DNA of 64,000 bases from Bowmanella denitrificans (lineage in GTDB: Bacteria; Pseudomonadota; Gammaproteobacteria; Enterobacterales; Alteromonadaceae), in the NCBI RefSeq assembly GCF_002887595.1, contig NZ_PEBU01000002.1, forward strand, positions 496,001 through 560,000. The letters are read 5' to 3'. Position numbers and translations under genes: made by a program. This document shows positions 9,795 to 20,341 of this stretch, in pieces. Under the pieces are notes generated by a model, which made no database searches, had not been told where the DNA came from, and saw nothing but the letters and a program-made list of their open reading frames with translations. The first letter of the stretch is position 1; the number at the start of each line of letters is the position of its first letter.

Positions 9795-12470
9795 ATGACC
9801 GACCGCGCCAAAGAAATTCTCCCCATTAATATTGAGGAAGAGTTGAAAAACTCATACCTCGATTATGCCATGAGCGTCATTGTGGGCCGTGCCCTGCCAG
9901 ATGTGCGCGACGGCCTCAAACCGGTACACAGGCGTGTGCTGTTTGCGATGAACGAGTTGAAGAACGACTTCAACAAGCCCTACAAAAAATCTGCCCGTGT
10001 GGTGGGTGATGTCATAGGTAAGTACCACCCGCATGGTGATTCTGCCGTGTATGACACCATCGTCAGGATGGCCCAGCCCTTCTCATTACGTTATATGCTG
10101 GTTGATGGACAAGGTAACTTCGGTTCGGTCGATGGCGATTCTGCAGCTGCGATGCGTTATACCGAAGTACGTATGGCCAAAATTGCCCATGAGCTGTTGG
10201 CTGACCTGGAAAAAGAAACGGTTAATTTTGTGCCTAACTATGATGGCACGGAACAAATACCCGAAGTACTGCCTACCAAAGTGCCTAACCTGTTGGTAAA
10301 TGGTTCTTCTGGTATTGCCGTGGGCATGGCCACCAATATTCCCCCGCATAACCTGACTGAGGTGATCAGCGGCTGTATTGCGCTGATCAACAACCCTGAC
10401 ATCAGTATTGAAGAACTGATTGAGTTTATTCCTGGGCCGGACTTCCCTACAGCGGCAATGATTAGCGGCCGTAAGGGAATAGAAGAAGCCTACCGCACGG
10501 GGCGCGGAAAGATTTATCTGCGTGCCAAAGCTGACATCGAGACAGAAGATAACGGTAAAGAAACCATTATCGTCAGCGAAATTCCTTATCAGGTTAACAA
10601 AGCCAGATTAATCGAGAAGATTGCCGAGCTGGTTAAAGAAAAGAAAGTTGAAGGCATCTCTGCGCTACGTGATGAATCTGACAAAGACGGTATGCGCATC
10701 GTTATCGAAGTGAAACGTAACGAATCTGCCGAAGTATTGCTCAACCATTTGTATGCCCAAACCCAATTACAAACGGTGTTTGGTATTAATATGGTGGCAC
10801 TGGATAACAACCAGCCGAAGGTCTTCAACTTAAAGGAAATGCTTGAAGCCTTTGTGTTGCACCGCCGCGAAGTGGTGACACGCAGAACCGTATTTGAACT
10901 TCGTAAGGCTCGTGACCGCGCGCACATCCTGGAAGGCCTGGCCGTGGCGCTGGCCAACATTGACCCGATCATTGAGCTGATCAAGGCTTCACCCAGCCCG
11001 GCCGAAGCCAAGGCCGGTTTGGTGGCACAAGGCTGGTTGTTGGGTGATGTGTCTGACATGCTGGAAAGAGCCGGTGTCGATGCAGCGCGCCCAGACTGGT
11101 TGGAGCCGCAATTTGGCATCCGCGACGGCAAATACTATCTCACCGAAGCGCAAGCTCAGGCCATTTTGGACCTGCGCCTGCACAAGCTGACAGGCCTTGA
11201 ACATGACAAGATTCTGGCCGAATATAAAGAACTACTGGAGCTGATCGCAGAGCTGATGCATATCCTGGCCAGTCCAGAGCGCTTGATGGAAGTGATTCGT
11301 GAAGAACTGGAGAAAATCCAGGCCGAGTACGGTGATGAGCGTCGTACTGAAATCACTGCGGCCAGCCACGATATTGATATAGAAGATTTGATTGAGCAGG
11401 AAGACGTGGTCGTCACACTGTCACACGAAGGCTATGTTAAGTACCAGAAACTCAAGGAATACGAAGCCCAGCGCCGTGGTGGTAAAGGTAAGTCAGCCAC
11501 CAAAATGAAGGACGAAGACTTTATTGAGAAGCTGCTGGTTGCCAATACCCATGATTATATTCTGTGCTTCTCTACCCGTGGCCGACTGTACTGGATTAAG
11601 ACCTATCAGTTGCCGCTGGCCAGCCGCAACGCCAGAGGTCGACCTATTGTCAATATACTGCCTTTGGAAGAAGGTGAGCGGATTACTGCCATGCTGCCGA
11701 TTGCAGAATTTGTGGAAGACAAATTTGTATTGATGGCGACCGCATTTGGTACGGTGAAGAAAACTGACTTAACTCAGTATTCGCGCCCAAGAGCCAACGG
11801 TATTATCGCTGTGAATCTTAATGACGGTGATGAGCTGATTGGTGTTGCGCTAACCGACGGTCAAAGCGACATCATGCTGTTCTCTGATGCGGGTAAAGTT
11901 GTGCGTTTTAATGAGAAACAGCGCGACGCAGAAACCGGTGAAGTGAAACTTGATCCGGAAACCGGTGAAGAGATGCTGTCACTACGCCCCATGGGCCGCA
12001 CGGCCACGGGTGTGCGCGGTATCCGTTTGCAGGATGAGCAAAGAGTGGTGTCCTTGATTGTTCCACAAGGGGATGGCGCGATACTGACCGTCACCGAAAA
12101 TGGTTTCGGCAAGCGTACGCCGCTGGAGGATTACCCGGCTAAGAGCCGTGCCACGCAAGGTGTGGTATCTATCAAGGTATCCGAACGTAATGGCGCAGTG
12201 GTAGGCGCTGTTCAGGTCGATGAGAATGATGAAATCATGCTTATCAGTGATCAGGGCACGCTGGTACGCACTCGTGTGAGTGAAGTATCGGTTATTGGCC
12301 GAAACACTCAGGGTGTTCGCTTGATCCGCACCACAGAAAATGAACATGTAGTTGGACTGCAGCGCATCGAAGAGGTGGAAGCTGAAGACGACTATATGCT
12401 AGAAGACGGGCAAGAACCCGCGTTACAGGCAAGTTCGGACGAAGGCCAGGTGCCGGGCGACGACGAATAA
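9795..12470 (+). CDS. gyrA: DNA gyrase subunit A
   Basis: This 891-residue protein cuts and passes DNA in negative supercoiling. The chosen start is ATG 9795 ([17 protein letters not shown]), aligned with the E. coli start. The catalytic tyrosine lies in [10 protein letters not shown]. The quinolone-determining region reads [17 protein letters not shown], with the wild-type Ser and Asp at the E. coli 83 and 87 positions. The GyrA box QRRGGKG is near residue 560. The beta-pinwheel C-terminal domain carries an insertion of about 20 residues near 706-728 (containing [15 protein letters not shown]), absent from E. coli. The tail is acidic. Confidence 0.98.
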   Translation: MTDRAKEILPINIEEELKNSYLDYAMSVIVGRALPDVRDGLKPVHRRVLFAMNELKNDFNKPYKKSARVVGDVIGKYHPHGDSAVYDTIVRMAQPFSLRYMLVDGQGNFGSVDGDSAAAMRYTEVRMAKIAHELLADLEKETVNFVPNYDGTEQIPEVLPTKVPNLLVNGSSGIAVGMATNIPPHNLTEVISGCIALINNPDISIEELIEFIPGPDFPTAAMISGRKGIEEAYRTGRGKIYLRAKADIETEDNGKETIIVSEIPYQVNKARLIEKIAELVKEKKVEGISALRDESDKDGMRIVIEVKRNESAEVLLNHLYAQTQLQTVFGINMVALDNNQPKVFNLKEMLEAFVLHRREVVTRRTVFELRKARDRAHILEGLAVALANIDPIIELIKASPSPAEAKAGLVAQGWLLGDVSDMLERAGVDAARPDWLEPQFGIRDGKYYLTEAQAQAILDLRLHKLTGLEHDKILAEYKELLELIAELMHILASPERLMEVIREELEKIQAEYGDERRTEITAASHDIDIEDLIEQEDVVVTLSHEGYVKYQKLKEYEAQRRGGKGKSATKMKDEDFIEKLLVANTHDYILCFSTRGRLYWIKTYQLPLASRNARGRPIVNILPLEEGERITAMLPIAEFVEDKFVLMATAFGTVKKTDLTQYSRPRANGIIAVNLNDGDELIGVALTDGQSDIMLFSDAGKVVRFNEKQRDAETGEVKLDPETGEEMLSLRPMGRTATGVRGIRLQDEQRVVSLIVPQGDGAILTVTENGFGKRTPLEDYPAKSRATQGVVSIKVSERNGAVVGAVQVDENDEIMLISDQGTLVRTRVSEVSVIGRNTQGVRLIRTTENEHVVGLQRIEEVEAEDDYMLEDGQEPALQASSDEGQVPGDDE

Positions 12471-12488
12471 ACGACAGAAATCCAGTCG

Positions 12489-12506
12489 AGAGACAGCAAT
12501 GTCTCT
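12489..12506 (+). other. Small hairpin with GNRA loop after gyrA
   Basis: AGAGACA-GCAA-TGTCTCT forms a perfect 7-bp stem with a GCAA tetraloop in the gyrA-serC gap. It lacks a T-run and may stabilise the gyrA mRNA end. Confidence 0.5.
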
Positions 12507-12521
12507 TATAGTCTGTACAGC

Positions 12522-12565
12522 GACGAGCGGCCTGAGATAAACCTTAAGCCGCTCGTTTGCTTTTG
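12522..12565 (+). terminator. Possible intrinsic terminator between gyrA and serC
   Basis: CGAGCGGC at 12524-12531 pairs with GCCGCTCG at 12548-12555, followed by TTTGCTTTT. The stem is GC-rich but has a 16-nt loop and an interrupted T-run, so termination may be partial; serC starts 13 bp later. Confidence 0.55.
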
Positions 12566-12577
12566 AAGAGTGTAAAA

Positions 12578-13663
12578 ATGAATAAGGTGTATAACTTTTG
12601 TGCTGGTCCCGCCATGTTACCGGTGGAGGTAATGCAGCAGGCGCAGGCTGAATTTGTCGATTGGCAGGGGCAGGGATGCTCAGTAATGGAGCTGAGTCAT
12701 CGCAGTAAGGAATTTATTCAGGTGGCAGAGCAAGCCGAAGCGGATTTGCGGGAACTGCTGAGCGTGCCAGCTAATTACAAAGTGCTTTTTACCCATGGTG
12801 GAGGACGGGGACAGTTTTCGGCCGTGCCACTGAATTTAGGTGGCCAACGAGACCAGGCCGATTATCTGGTCAGTGGTTCCTGGTCATCCGCAGCAGTGGA
12901 TGAAGCCAAACGATACCTAAAGGCCAATGTGGTGGCCAGCAGCCGCTGGGAGGACGGGCTTTTAGTTGTTCCGGGACAAGAAGAGTGGCAATTAAATCCC
13001 GAGGCAGCCTATTTGCATTATTGTCCCAATGAGACAGTGGATGGTGTCGAAATGTCAGACATCCCAGATATTGGCGCGGTCCCTTTGGTTGCTGATATGT
13101 CATCCAATATCTTGTCTAAACCTGTTGATGTGTCGCGTTTTGGTGTGATTTACGCTGGCGCACAGAAAAATATTGGTCCATCGGGTTTGTCAGTGGTGAT
13201 CGTGCGGGAAGACTTGCTGAACCAATCTATGGCTCACACTCCTTCGATTCTGGACTACAACATCCTGGCGCAGCAGGGCTCTATGTTTAATACGCCACCT
13301 ACTTACGCATGGTATCTGGCCGGGCTGGTGTTTAAATGGCTTAAAGCGCAGGGTGGGGTGGAGTCCATGGCGAAGCGCAATGCCGATAAGGCCGCGTTGC
13401 TGTATAGCTATATTGATAGCAGTGATTTTTATCATAACCGCATTGCACCTGCATTCCGGTCACGTATGAATGTGCCTTTTCAACTGGCAAATTCGGCGCT
13501 GGACAAAGTATTCCTGATGGAATCTGAACAGGCGGGATTTAAAGCGTTGGCAGGACATCGCAGTGTCGGGGGCATGCGCGCCAGTATTTATAACGCTATG
13601 CCCATTGAAGGGGTAAAAGCTTTGGTTGACTTTATGGCTGACTTTGCCAGGAGAAAGGGTTAA
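12578..13663 (+). CDS. serC: Phosphoserine aminotransferase
   Basis: This 361-residue PLP enzyme of serine and pyridoxal-phosphate synthesis starts at ATG 12578 ([15 protein letters not shown]), which agrees with the E. coli start. A GAAGAG ribosome-binding site is just upstream. The PLP lysine is in [28 protein letters not shown] and the C-terminal [17 protein letters not shown] are family signatures. Its stop codon overlaps the aroA start by one base (TAATG), so serC-aroA are coupled, as in E. coli. Confidence 0.98.
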   Translation: MNKVYNFCAGPAMLPVEVMQQAQAEFVDWQGQGCSVMELSHRSKEFIQVAEQAEADLRELLSVPANYKVLFTHGGGRGQFSAVPLNLGGQRDQADYLVSGSWSSAAVDEAKRYLKANVVASSRWEDGLLVVPGQEEWQLNPEAAYLHYCPNETVDGVEMSDIPDIGAVPLVADMSSNILSKPVDVSRFGVIYAGAQKNIGPSGLSVVIVREDLLNQSMAHTPSILDYNILAQQGSMFNTPPTYAWYLAGLVFKWLKAQGGVESMAKRNADKAALLYSYIDSSDFYHNRIAPAFRSRMNVPFQLANSALDKVFLMESEQAGFKALAGHRSVGGMRASIYNAMPIEGVKALVDFMADFARRKG

Positions 13664-14946
13664 TGGAACAACTTGTACTGGAACCTATCAGTCGTATTGA
13701 TGGAGAGGTGAACCTGCCCGGCTCCAAAAGCCTGTCGAATCGCGCTTTGCTATTGGCGGCGATGGCGCAAGGCAGAACCGAGCTGACCAATTTACTGGAC
13801 AGTGAAGATATCCGGCATATGCTCAGTGCCTTAACTCAACTTGGGGTGAGCTACCAATTGAGTGCAGATAAAACCCGCTGCACGGTAGAGGGACTGGGGC
13901 AAGCTTTTAACGTGGCGGCCAGGCAGACATTATTTTTGGGTAATGCCGGTACGGCCATGCGTCCTTTGTGTGCCGCGCTGGCGCTCTCTCAGGGTGAGTT
14001 TGAACTGACTGGTGAAACACGCATGGAAGAGCGTCCTATCGGAGCTCTGGTTGATGCCCTCAAACAAGCTGGGGCAGATATTCAGTATCTGAAGAACCAA
14101 GGGTTTCCGCCACTGCTGATTAAAGGCCAAAGGTTATCCGGTGGTACCATTCAGGTGGATGGCAGTGTATCCAGCCAATTCTTAACCGCCGTGCTAATGG
14201 CGGCACCGCTGTTTGATGGTGATACACATATTGAAATTGTTGGTGAGCTGGTATCAAAACCCTATATTGATATCACTCTGGATACCATGGCCAAGTTTGG
14301 TGTCATGGTGGAAAACCATCAATATCAGAAATTTGTAGTGACCGCCGGGCAGCATTATCGTTCCCCCGGTTCCTTTCTGGTGGAAGGGGATGCATCATCT
14401 GCGTCCTATTTCCTGGCTGCTGCTGCAATTAAAGGCGGTACAGTCAGGGTGACCGGCATTGGCAGAGATAGTATTCAGGGCGACAAAGACTTTGCCCTGG
14501 TACTGCAAGCTATGGGAGCAAAAGTTAATTGGGGAGCCGACTTCGTTGAAGTGGAAGGAAGTCCACTTAACGCGGTGGATATGGATATGAATCATATTCC
14601 TGATGCTGCCATGACGATTGCCACCACCGCACTCTTTGCAAAAGGCACAACGGCCATTCGCAATATTTACAATTGGCGGGTGAAAGAGACCGATCGCTTA
14701 CATGCTATGGCAACTGAGCTTCGTAAAGTAGGGGCGCATGTTGTGGAAGGCGATGACTTTATTGAAGTCACGCCACCGGCAAAATTGCAGCGAGCTGCCA
14801 TTGATACCTACAATGATCACCGCATGGCAATGTGCTTCTCTCTGGTAGCGCTTGGCGATACTCAGGTTGTTATTAATGACCCAGGTTGCACGGCGAAGAC
14901 ATTCCCGGATTATTTTTTGCGTTTGGCGGATATCAGCCATCGTTAA
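13663..14946 (+). CDS. aroA: 3-phosphoshikimate 1-carboxyvinyltransferase (EPSP synthase)
   Basis: This 427-residue enzyme joins shikimate 3-phosphate and phosphoenolpyruvate in chorismate synthesis. [18 protein letters not shown] near the N-terminus and [13 protein letters not shown] (the PEP-binding, glyphosate-sensitive class I motif with Gly and Pro in their usual places) identify it. [14 protein letters not shown] and [12 protein letters not shown] are C-terminal active-site segments. It is coupled to serC by a one-base overlap. About 155 bp separate it from cmk. Confidence 0.98.
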   Translation: MEQLVLEPISRIDGEVNLPGSKSLSNRALLLAAMAQGRTELTNLLDSEDIRHMLSALTQLGVSYQLSADKTRCTVEGLGQAFNVAARQTLFLGNAGTAMRPLCAALALSQGEFELTGETRMEERPIGALVDALKQAGADIQYLKNQGFPPLLIKGQRLSGGTIQVDGSVSSQFLTAVLMAAPLFDGDTHIEIVGELVSKPYIDITLDTMAKFGVMVENHQYQKFVVTAGQHYRSPGSFLVEGDASSASYFLAAAAIKGGTVRVTGIGRDSIQGDKDFALVLQAMGAKVNWGADFVEVEGSPLNAVDMDMNHIPDAAMTIATTALFAKGTTAIRNIYNWRVKETDRLHAMATELRKVGAHVVEGDDFIEVTPPAKLQRAAIDTYNDHRMAMCFSLVALGDTQVVINDPGCTAKTFPDYFLRLADISHR

Positions 14947-15102
14947 TTTATCACATAGGGCAGCAGGCCCTTATATTGGCGTAGGTTGCAGGGCTACACT
15001 AAGCTTAAGTCCCTCCGCCGGCATAGGGCTTTCGTTGCTTATCCCTGCCTAAAGCGTATAATTGCGCGCGTTTTTTTATATGAAGACAGTTTTGGAGAAG
15101 CG

Positions 15103-15783
15103 ATGCAAGTAGCGCCTGTCATTACCATCGACGGACCGAGTGGAGCAGGAAAGGGCACCATCAGCGCCATGTTGGCTGAAAAGCTGGGCTGGCATTTTCT
15201 TGATAGCGGTGCCATATATCGTGTATTGGCCGTAGCGTCTCTGCATCATCAAATTGATGCATTGGACGAGATGGGGTTGGTGCCATTGGCGTCCAGTCTG
15301 GACGTTAGCTTTGAAACGCAATCTGGTGGGACAAGAATTATCCTCGAAGGTGAAGATGTCACGGAAAGTATTCGTACCGAAGAAGTCGGTGCCGTTGCTT
15401 CTCAGGTGGCGTCACTGCCGAGGATTCGTGAAGCCTTACTCAGAAGGCAGCGAGCGTTTCGGGAAGAACCCGGGTTGGTCGCCGACGGAAGAGATATGGG
15501 CACCGTGGTTTTCCCCGGTGCACAAGCAAAAATCTTCCTTACTGCCAGCGCTGAAGAGCGGGCGATGCGCCGTTATAAGCAGTTGAAAGATAAGGGGCTC
15601 GATGTTAGCATTGAGCGCCTTTTGACCGATATACAGGCGCGTGATGAACGAGACATTAATCGTTCGGTTGCGCCACTGGTACCGGCAGAGGATGCATTGG
15701 TGTTGGACTCAACGCAGTTGAGTATCACCCAAGTGCTTGAAACCGTTATGCAATTTGTTGAAGACAGATTGCAAAATAATTGA
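15103..15783 (+). CDS. cmk: Cytidylate kinase
   Basis: This 226-residue P-loop kinase phosphorylates CMP and dCMP. The P-loop is [10 protein letters not shown] at about residues 10-19; [11 protein letters not shown] and [13 protein letters not shown] are nucleotide-binding segments, and RYKQLKDKG and DIQARDERD belong to the lid. The start chosen is ATG 15103, with TTTGGAGAAG as a good ribosome-binding site; the frame upstream is open but not conserved. It precedes rpsA by 96 bp, the cmk-rpsA pair found across Gammaproteobacteria. Confidence 0.97.
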   Translation: MQVAPVITIDGPSGAGKGTISAMLAEKLGWHFLDSGAIYRVLAVASLHHQIDALDEMGLVPLASSLDVSFETQSGGTRIILEGEDVTESIRTEEVGAVASQVASLPRIREALLRRQRAFREEPGLVADGRDMGTVVFPGAQAKIFLTASAEERAMRRYKQLKDKGLDVSIERLLTDIQARDERDINRSVAPLVPAEDALVLDSTQLSITQVLETVMQFVEDRLQNN

Positions 15784-15879
15784 TGAAACTGCTCGAAAGT
15801 AAGGATGCTGCGAGCCAATTGGAACAACCCCACATTAGCGGGACTGCTGAGTGGATGTCAATACTTGAATAATCACACT
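15784..15879 (+). promoter_or_regulatory. rpsA leader, no canonical ribosome-binding site
   Basis: The 96-nt leader between cmk and rpsA ends in ATAATCACACT directly before ATG, with no purine-rich Shine-Dalgarno. In E. coli the rpsA leader also lacks a strong one and is autoregulated by protein S1, so the same kind of control is likely. I did not fold a specific structure. Confidence 0.45.
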
Positions 15880-17553
15880 ATGACTGAAAATTTTGCTCAA
15901 CTTTTCGAAGAAAGTTTAAAACAGCTTGAAACTCGCCCAGGCGCTATCGTTAAAGGTACTGTTGTTGCCATCGATAAAGACATCGTTCTGGTTGATGCGG
16001 GTCTCAAGTCTGAAAGTGCCATCCCTGCCGAACAGTTCAAAAATGCTGAAGGCGTACTGGAAATCGCAGTAGGCGACACTGTGGATGTAGCACTGGACGC
16101 TGTGGAAGATGGCTTCGGTGAAACCATCCTGTCCCGTGAAAAAGCCAAGCGTCATGAAGCCTGGGTTGAGTTGGAAAAAGCATACGAAGAGAAAGCGACC
16201 ATTAAGGGTATCATCAATGGTAAAGTCAAAGGTGGCTTTACGGTTGAAGTTAACTCTGTACGCGCTTTCTTACCTGGTTCTTTGGTTGATGTACGTCCAG
16301 TGCGTGACACTATTCACCTGGAAGGCAAAGAGCTGGAATTCAAAGTTATCAAACTGGATGCCAAACGTAACAACGTAGTGGTATCACGTCGCGCCGTTAT
16401 CGAAGCTGAAAACAGTGCAGAGCGCGAACAGTTGCTGGCCAACCTGGAAGAAGGTTTGGAAGTGAAAGGTATCGTTAAGAACCTGACTGACTACGGTGCA
16501 TTCGTAGATCTGGGCGGTGTTGACGGCCTGCTGCACATCACTGATATGGCTTGGAAGCGTGTTAAGCACCCAAGTGAAATCGTCAATGTTGGTGACGAAA
16601 TTCAGGTTAAAGTTCTGAAGTTCGACCGTGAGAAGTCTCGCGTATCGCTTGGCATGAAGCAAATGGGCAGCGATCCTTGGAGCGAAATCGCTCAGCGTTA
16701 CCCAGAAGGCACTAGACTGTCTGGCCAGGTGACTAACCTGACTGACTACGGCTGCTTCGTAGAAATCGAAGATGGCGTTGAAGGTCTGGTACACGTTTCT
16801 GAAATGGATTGGACCAACAAAAACATCCACCCATCTAAGGTTGTTAACCTGGGTGATGTGGTTGAAGTGATGGTACTGGAAATCGACGAAGAGCGTCGTC
16901 GTATTTCTCTGGGTCTGAAACAGTGTAAAGCCAATCCTTGGGAAGAGTTTGCCAAGACTCACAACAAGGGTGACAAAGTCACTGGTAAGATCAAGTCAAT
17001 CACTGATTTCGGTATCTTTATTGGTCTGGACGGCGGCATCGACGGTCTGGTTCACTTGTCTGATATTTCTTGGAATAAAGCTGGCGAAGAAGCCGTACGC
17101 GATTACAAGAAAGGTGACGAGATCTCTGCAGTTGTACTGCAAGTCGACCCTGAGCGTGAGCGTATCAGCCTGGGCGTGAAGCAAATCGAAGAAGATCCTT
17201 TCAATAAGTATCTGACAGATAACAAGAAAGGTGCTATCGTTGTCGGTAAGGTTACCGCTGTTGACGCTAAAGGCGTGACTGTTGAGCTGGCCGAAGAAGT
17301 TGAAGGTTACATTCGTGCCACTGATCTGATGCGCGACCGCGTTGAAGATGCTTCTGAAGTCGTCAAGGTCGGCGAAGAAATCGAAGCCAAGTATGTTGGT
17401 GTTGATCGTAAGAACCGTATCGTGAATCTGTCTGTGAAGGCGAAAGACGAAGCGGAAGAGAAAGAAGCGATCGACAAAGTAAACCAGCAGGAAGAAACTG
17501 GTTTCGTCAACGCTATGGCTGAAGCTTTCAAAGCAGCGAAAGGCGAAGAGTAA
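15880..17553 (+). CDS. rpsA: 30S ribosomal protein S1
   Basis: This 557-residue protein has the same length as E. coli S1. It contains six S1 RNA-binding repeats; repeats 3-6 are recognisable by the recurring [37 protein letters not shown] and [19 protein letters not shown] segments. Repeats 1-2 bind the ribosome and 3-6 bind mRNA. The start is ATG 15880 ([13 protein letters not shown]); the upstream open frame to 15805 is leader. Codon use is strongly biased towards preferred codons, as expected for a highly expressed gene. Confidence 0.98.
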   Translation: MTENFAQLFEESLKQLETRPGAIVKGTVVAIDKDIVLVDAGLKSESAIPAEQFKNAEGVLEIAVGDTVDVALDAVEDGFGETILSREKAKRHEAWVELEKAYEEKATIKGIINGKVKGGFTVEVNSVRAFLPGSLVDVRPVRDTIHLEGKELEFKVIKLDAKRNNVVVSRRAVIEAENSAEREQLLANLEEGLEVKGIVKNLTDYGAFVDLGGVDGLLHITDMAWKRVKHPSEIVNVGDEIQVKVLKFDREKSRVSLGMKQMGSDPWSEIAQRYPEGTRLSGQVTNLTDYGCFVEIEDGVEGLVHVSEMDWTNKNIHPSKVVNLGDVVEVMVLEIDEERRRISLGLKQCKANPWEEFAKTHNKGDKVTGKIKSITDFGIFIGLDGGIDGLVHLSDISWNKAGEEAVRDYKKGDEISAVVLQVDPERERISLGVKQIEEDPFNKYLTDNKKGAIVVGKVTAVDAKGVTVELAEEVEGYIRATDLMRDRVEDASEVVKVGEEIEAKYVGVDRKNRIVNLSVKAKDEAEEKEAIDKVNQQEETGFVNAMAEAFKAAKGEE

Positions 17554-17561
17554 GGAGTCGG

Positions 17562-17579
17562 GGAGGCCGACTGGCCTCC
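17562..17579 (+). other. GC-rich hairpin between rpsA and ihfB
   Basis: GGAGGCC-GACT-GGCCTCC forms a 7-bp stem 9 bp after the rpsA stop, without a T-run. It is probably an mRNA-stabilising or weak attenuating structure, allowing ihfB to be read from the same transcript. Confidence 0.5.
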
Positions 17580-17626
17580 TCAACAGATCGGTAACTGTAT
17601 GATTTGTCCATGATCACGAGGTTAAT

Positions 17627-17917
17627 ATGACCAAATCGGAACTAATCGACAGACTTGCTGATAAGGCCCGTCACATTCCCGCCAAGGAAATGGAAGCGGC
17701 GATAAAAGAAATGCTGGAACAGATGGCGCAGACCCTGCAAAAAGGGGAGCGTATCGAGATCCGCGGATTCGGCAGTTTTTCACTGCATTATCGTGCTCCC
17801 AGGGTTGGACGTAATCCCAAGACAGGTGAAACGGTAAAGCTGGACGGTAAATACGTCCCCCATTTCAAACCTGGCAAGGAGTTGCGTGAAAGGGTGAATG
17901 ACGGGATGACTCACTGA
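17627..17917 (+). CDS. ihfB: Integration host factor subunit beta
   Basis: This 96-residue nucleoid protein forms a heterodimer with IhfA and bends DNA sharply. [13 protein letters not shown] at the start, [17 protein letters not shown] in the beta-arm base, and [15 protein letters not shown] in the minor-groove-inserting arm, with its proline, are all typical. It lies after rpsA, as in E. coli, and is followed by a clear terminator. Confidence 0.97.
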   Translation: MTKSELIDRLADKARHIPAKEMEAAIKEMLEQMAQTLQKGERIEIRGFGSFSLHYRAPRVGRNPKTGETVKLDGKYVPHFKPGKELRERVNDGMTH

Positions 17918-17923
17918 TTATAT

Positions 17924-17951
17924 AAAGGCATCCACATCGGATGCCTTTTTT
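17924..17951 (+). terminator. Intrinsic terminator after ihfB
   Basis: AAAGGCATCC and GGATGCCTTTTTT form a 9-10 bp stem with a short loop, followed by T6, 7 bp after the ihfB stop. Confidence 0.9.
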
Positions 17952-18068
17952 GTCTTGTCGTATCAGCCACCTGCATACTATTCCTTTGTCCCAAATGGGC
18001 ATGTTAAGACTGTTCACAGCGGTCCCTTATCTATTACAATGGTCCAATTCATTGCTTGGGAGAGCGAC

Positions 18069-18323
18069 TTGAAACTGATTTTGAGCCTGCTATTGGCATT
18101 GGCACTGTTTCTGCTGGCCCTGGCCATTGGCGCACAAAATGATCAACTTGTTCAGGTTAATTATCTTATTGCGCAGTCACAGCTGCGGCTGTCTAGTTTG
18201 ATGGCGGTCATGTTTGTTGCCGGGGCGTTATCTTGTTTGCTGCTTTGTGTTCTCTGGTTTATCGGATTCCGTTGGCGTGGTCGTCAGCGTAATAGTCAGG
18301 CCACCAAGCCAAGAGATAGCTGA
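18069..18323 (+). CDS. lapA: Lipopolysaccharide assembly protein A (YciS)
   Basis: This 84-residue inner-membrane protein works with LapB in controlling LPS synthesis. It starts at TTG 18069 (LKLILSLLLALALFLL), with a GGGAGAG ribosome-binding site at 18058-18064; this matches the E. coli YciS N-terminus, while an ATG at 18038 has no such site. Two hydrophobic segments flank IGAQNDQLVQVNYLIAQSQ, the conserved LapA core. A basic C-terminal tail follows. It lies 5 bp upstream of lapB. Confidence 0.88.
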   Translation: MKLILSLLLALALFLLALAIGAQNDQLVQVNYLIAQSQLRLSSLMAVMFVAGALSCLLLCVLWFIGFRWRGRQRNSQATKPRDS

Positions 18324-18328
18324 ACTCC

Positions 18329-19498
18329 ATGTTAGAGCTGCTTTTTCTTCTGCTCCCTGTCGCAGCCGGTTATGGATGGATAATGGGCCGCAACAGCCTT
18401 CGTCAAGCGCAACGTAAGCAATCCAGTATTCTTTCCAAACATTATTATAAAGGGCTGAATTTCCTGCTGTCTGATCAGCCCGATAAAGCTGTTGATACCC
18501 TGATCAAAATGATTAACGTTGACAGTGATACGGTGGAAACGCACATTGCTATGGGCAATTTTTTTCGTCATCGTGGGGAATTGGACAGAGCGATACGTAT
18601 CCATCAAAACCTGGTCGACAAAGAGCAGGTGAATGACTCGCTAAAGCAACAAGCCCTGAAAGAACTAGGTCGGGATTATATGTTGGCGGGCTTTTTGGAA
18701 AGGGCTGAAGCGGTATTTTTACAGTTGCTGGACAGTGACAAGTATTTTCTCGATGCTCAGCAGCAGTTATTTAATATTTATCAGAATACCAAAGAGTGGG
18801 ACCGGGCCATAGAATTGGCAGAACGCATGGTCAACTGTCATGGTGACAGCCTGGAATTATGTGAACGGGTCGCACATTTCTATTGTGAGCAGGCTGCAAT
18901 TCATCTGAAGAAGCAAGAATTTGAATTAGCAGAGAAAAGTCTGCAAAAGGCGGTACTGTCTGATGAACATGCGGTACGTCCCTGGTTGATGCTAGGTCAG
19001 ATGGCCATCGCACAACAAGATTACCGTCAGGCACAGGAATACCTGCAGCAGGTTCCGGTCAGAGACGTTACCTGGTTAAGTGAAGCTGTTCCCTTATTAC
19101 AGGAATGTGCGGACAAATTGCAAGACAACAGTATTTTAGAGTCGCTTTTGGACGAATATCACCAGCAATGTGCGACGGCCTATCTGGCCAAAGTGAAATT
19201 AATGGCCAATCAGGGCAGGGGCATTCAGGCGGCCGAATTTCTGCTACAGCAACTGCGCAAGAAGCCCACAATGAAAGGCTTTGAAACATTAATGCATCTG
19301 TATCAACAGCATAGCAATGAGAAGCAGGTTGGAGACAGCTTAGCTATGTTACAGGAACTGGTGCAGGAACAAATTAAGCAAAGACCAAAGTATCGCTGTA
19401 CTGCCTGTGGCTTTTCCGGGCGGCAATTGCACTGGTTATGCCCTTCCTGTAAAAAGTGGGGGTTGGTTAAACCCATTAAAGGGTTGGATGGAGAATAG
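18329..19498 (+). CDS. lapB: Lipopolysaccharide assembly protein B (TPR and rubredoxin-type)
   Basis: This 389-residue protein is anchored by an N-terminal membrane segment (LELLFLLLPVAAGYGWIMGR) and carries a series of tetratricopeptide repeats at about residues 35-330. A C-terminal metal-binding rubredoxin-type domain has CTACGF and CPSCKKWG. In E. coli, LapB hands LpxC to FtsH for degradation and so limits lipid A synthesis. Length and order (lapA-lapB-pyrF) are the same as in E. coli. Its TAG stop is directly followed by the pyrF ATG. Confidence 0.96.
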   Translation: MLELLFLLLPVAAGYGWIMGRNSLRQAQRKQSSILSKHYYKGLNFLLSDQPDKAVDTLIKMINVDSDTVETHIAMGNFFRHRGELDRAIRIHQNLVDKEQVNDSLKQQALKELGRDYMLAGFLERAEAVFLQLLDSDKYFLDAQQQLFNIYQNTKEWDRAIELAERMVNCHGDSLELCERVAHFYCEQAAIHLKKQEFELAEKSLQKAVLSDEHAVRPWLMLGQMAIAQQDYRQAQEYLQQVPVRDVTWLSEAVPLLQECADKLQDNSILESLLDEYHQQCATAYLAKVKLMANQGRGIQAAEFLLQQLRKKPTMKGFETLMHLYQQHSNEKQVGDSLAMLQELVQEQIKQRPKYRCTACGFSGRQLHWLCPSCKKWGLVKPIKGLDGE

Positions 19499-20194
19499 AT
19501 GAAAGATCCTAAAGTTGTCGTCGCCCTGGATTTCGACAATCAAAAGCATGCACTTCAGTTTGTTGATCAGATAGATCCAGGTAGTTGTCGCCTGAAAGTC
19601 GGCAAAGAAATGTTTACCTATTTTGGTCCGGACTTTGTTAAGCAGTTGATTCAGCGCGATTTTGATGTGTTTCTGGATCTTAAGTTCCATGATATTCCCA
19701 ATACTGTCGCTAAGGCCTGTGTCGCCGCTGCAGAACTTGGTGTGTGGATGGTTAATCTACATGCCAGTGGTGGTACAAAAATGATGGAGACCAGTCGACA
19801 GGCGCTGGAACAATTTGGCAACGAAAGACCGTTACTGATTGCGGTAACCGTATTGACCAGTATGTCTGAGACTGAATTGCGTGCAACGGGGGTAGATAAG
19901 AGCCCCGCAGAGCAGGTATTGCATCTGGCTAAGCTGACCAAGCATGCGGGGCTGGATGGCGTGGTATGCTCTGCTCAGGAAGCACAGATGTTGAAACAAG
20001 CATTAGGCAGTGAGTTCAAGTTAATCACCCCGGGAATTCGTCCGGCTGGAGCAGATATAGGGGATCAGCACCGGGTAATGACCCCGGAGCAGGCCATCAA
20101 GGCAGGGGTGGACTATATGGTGATCGGACGTCCTATCACCCAGGCCAACGATCCGGTCACAGCACTTAACAGCATTAACCACTCGCTTGCTTAG
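19499..20194 (+). CDS. pyrF: Orotidine 5'-phosphate decarboxylase
   Basis: This 231-residue TIM-barrel enzyme makes UMP from [11 protein letters not shown] at the start, the catalytic [16 protein letters not shown] (Asp-x-Lys-x-x-Asp), the VCSAQEA segment and the phosphate-gripping ITPGIRPAG and VIGRPITQA are all present. The ATG follows the lapB stop without a gap, so the genes are co-transcribed, and a terminator follows pyrF. Confidence 0.97.
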   Translation: MKDPKVVVALDFDNQKHALQFVDQIDPGSCRLKVGKEMFTYFGPDFVKQLIQRDFDVFLDLKFHDIPNTVAKACVAAAELGVWMVNLHASGGTKMMETSRQALEQFGNERPLLIAVTVLTSMSETELRATGVDKSPAEQVLHLAKLTKHAGLDGVVCSAQEAQMLKQALGSEFKLITPGIRPAGADIGDQHRVMTPEQAIKAGVDYMVIGRPITQANDPVTALNSINHSLA

Positions 20195-20225
20195 TTAGCT
20201 TGTCCCTGTTTGCAAATCGAAATAA

Positions 20226-20254
20226 GAAAGCCGCTTCAATGAGCGGCTTTTTAG
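20226..20254 (+). terminator. Intrinsic terminator after pyrF
   Basis: AAAGCCGCTT and GAGCGGCTTTTTA form a GC-rich stem with a short loop and T-run about 32 bp after the pyrF stop. Confidence 0.88.
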
Positions 20255-20300
20255 TTTGGTTTAGATACCTTTAGCTGAATCGCTATTTGCTGACTTGTTA

Positions 20301-20329
20301 TGCCGACGTGCTACAAGCTCACGTCGGCA
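20301..20329 (-). other. Hairpin downstream of rne
   Basis: TGCCGACGTG at 20301-20310 and CACGTCGGCA at 20320-20329 form a perfect 10-bp stem with a 9-nt loop, 12 bp beyond the rne stop codon. There is no U-run on the rne strand, so it may be an RNA-protecting 3' structure rather than a complete terminator. Confidence 0.55.
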
Positions 20330-20341
20330 ATCTGATAATGG

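Noticed and set aside
15897-17583. Long minus-strand open frames opposite rpsA
   Set aside because: Strong codon bias of rpsA leaves antisense frames open; they have no ribosome-binding sites or protein features.
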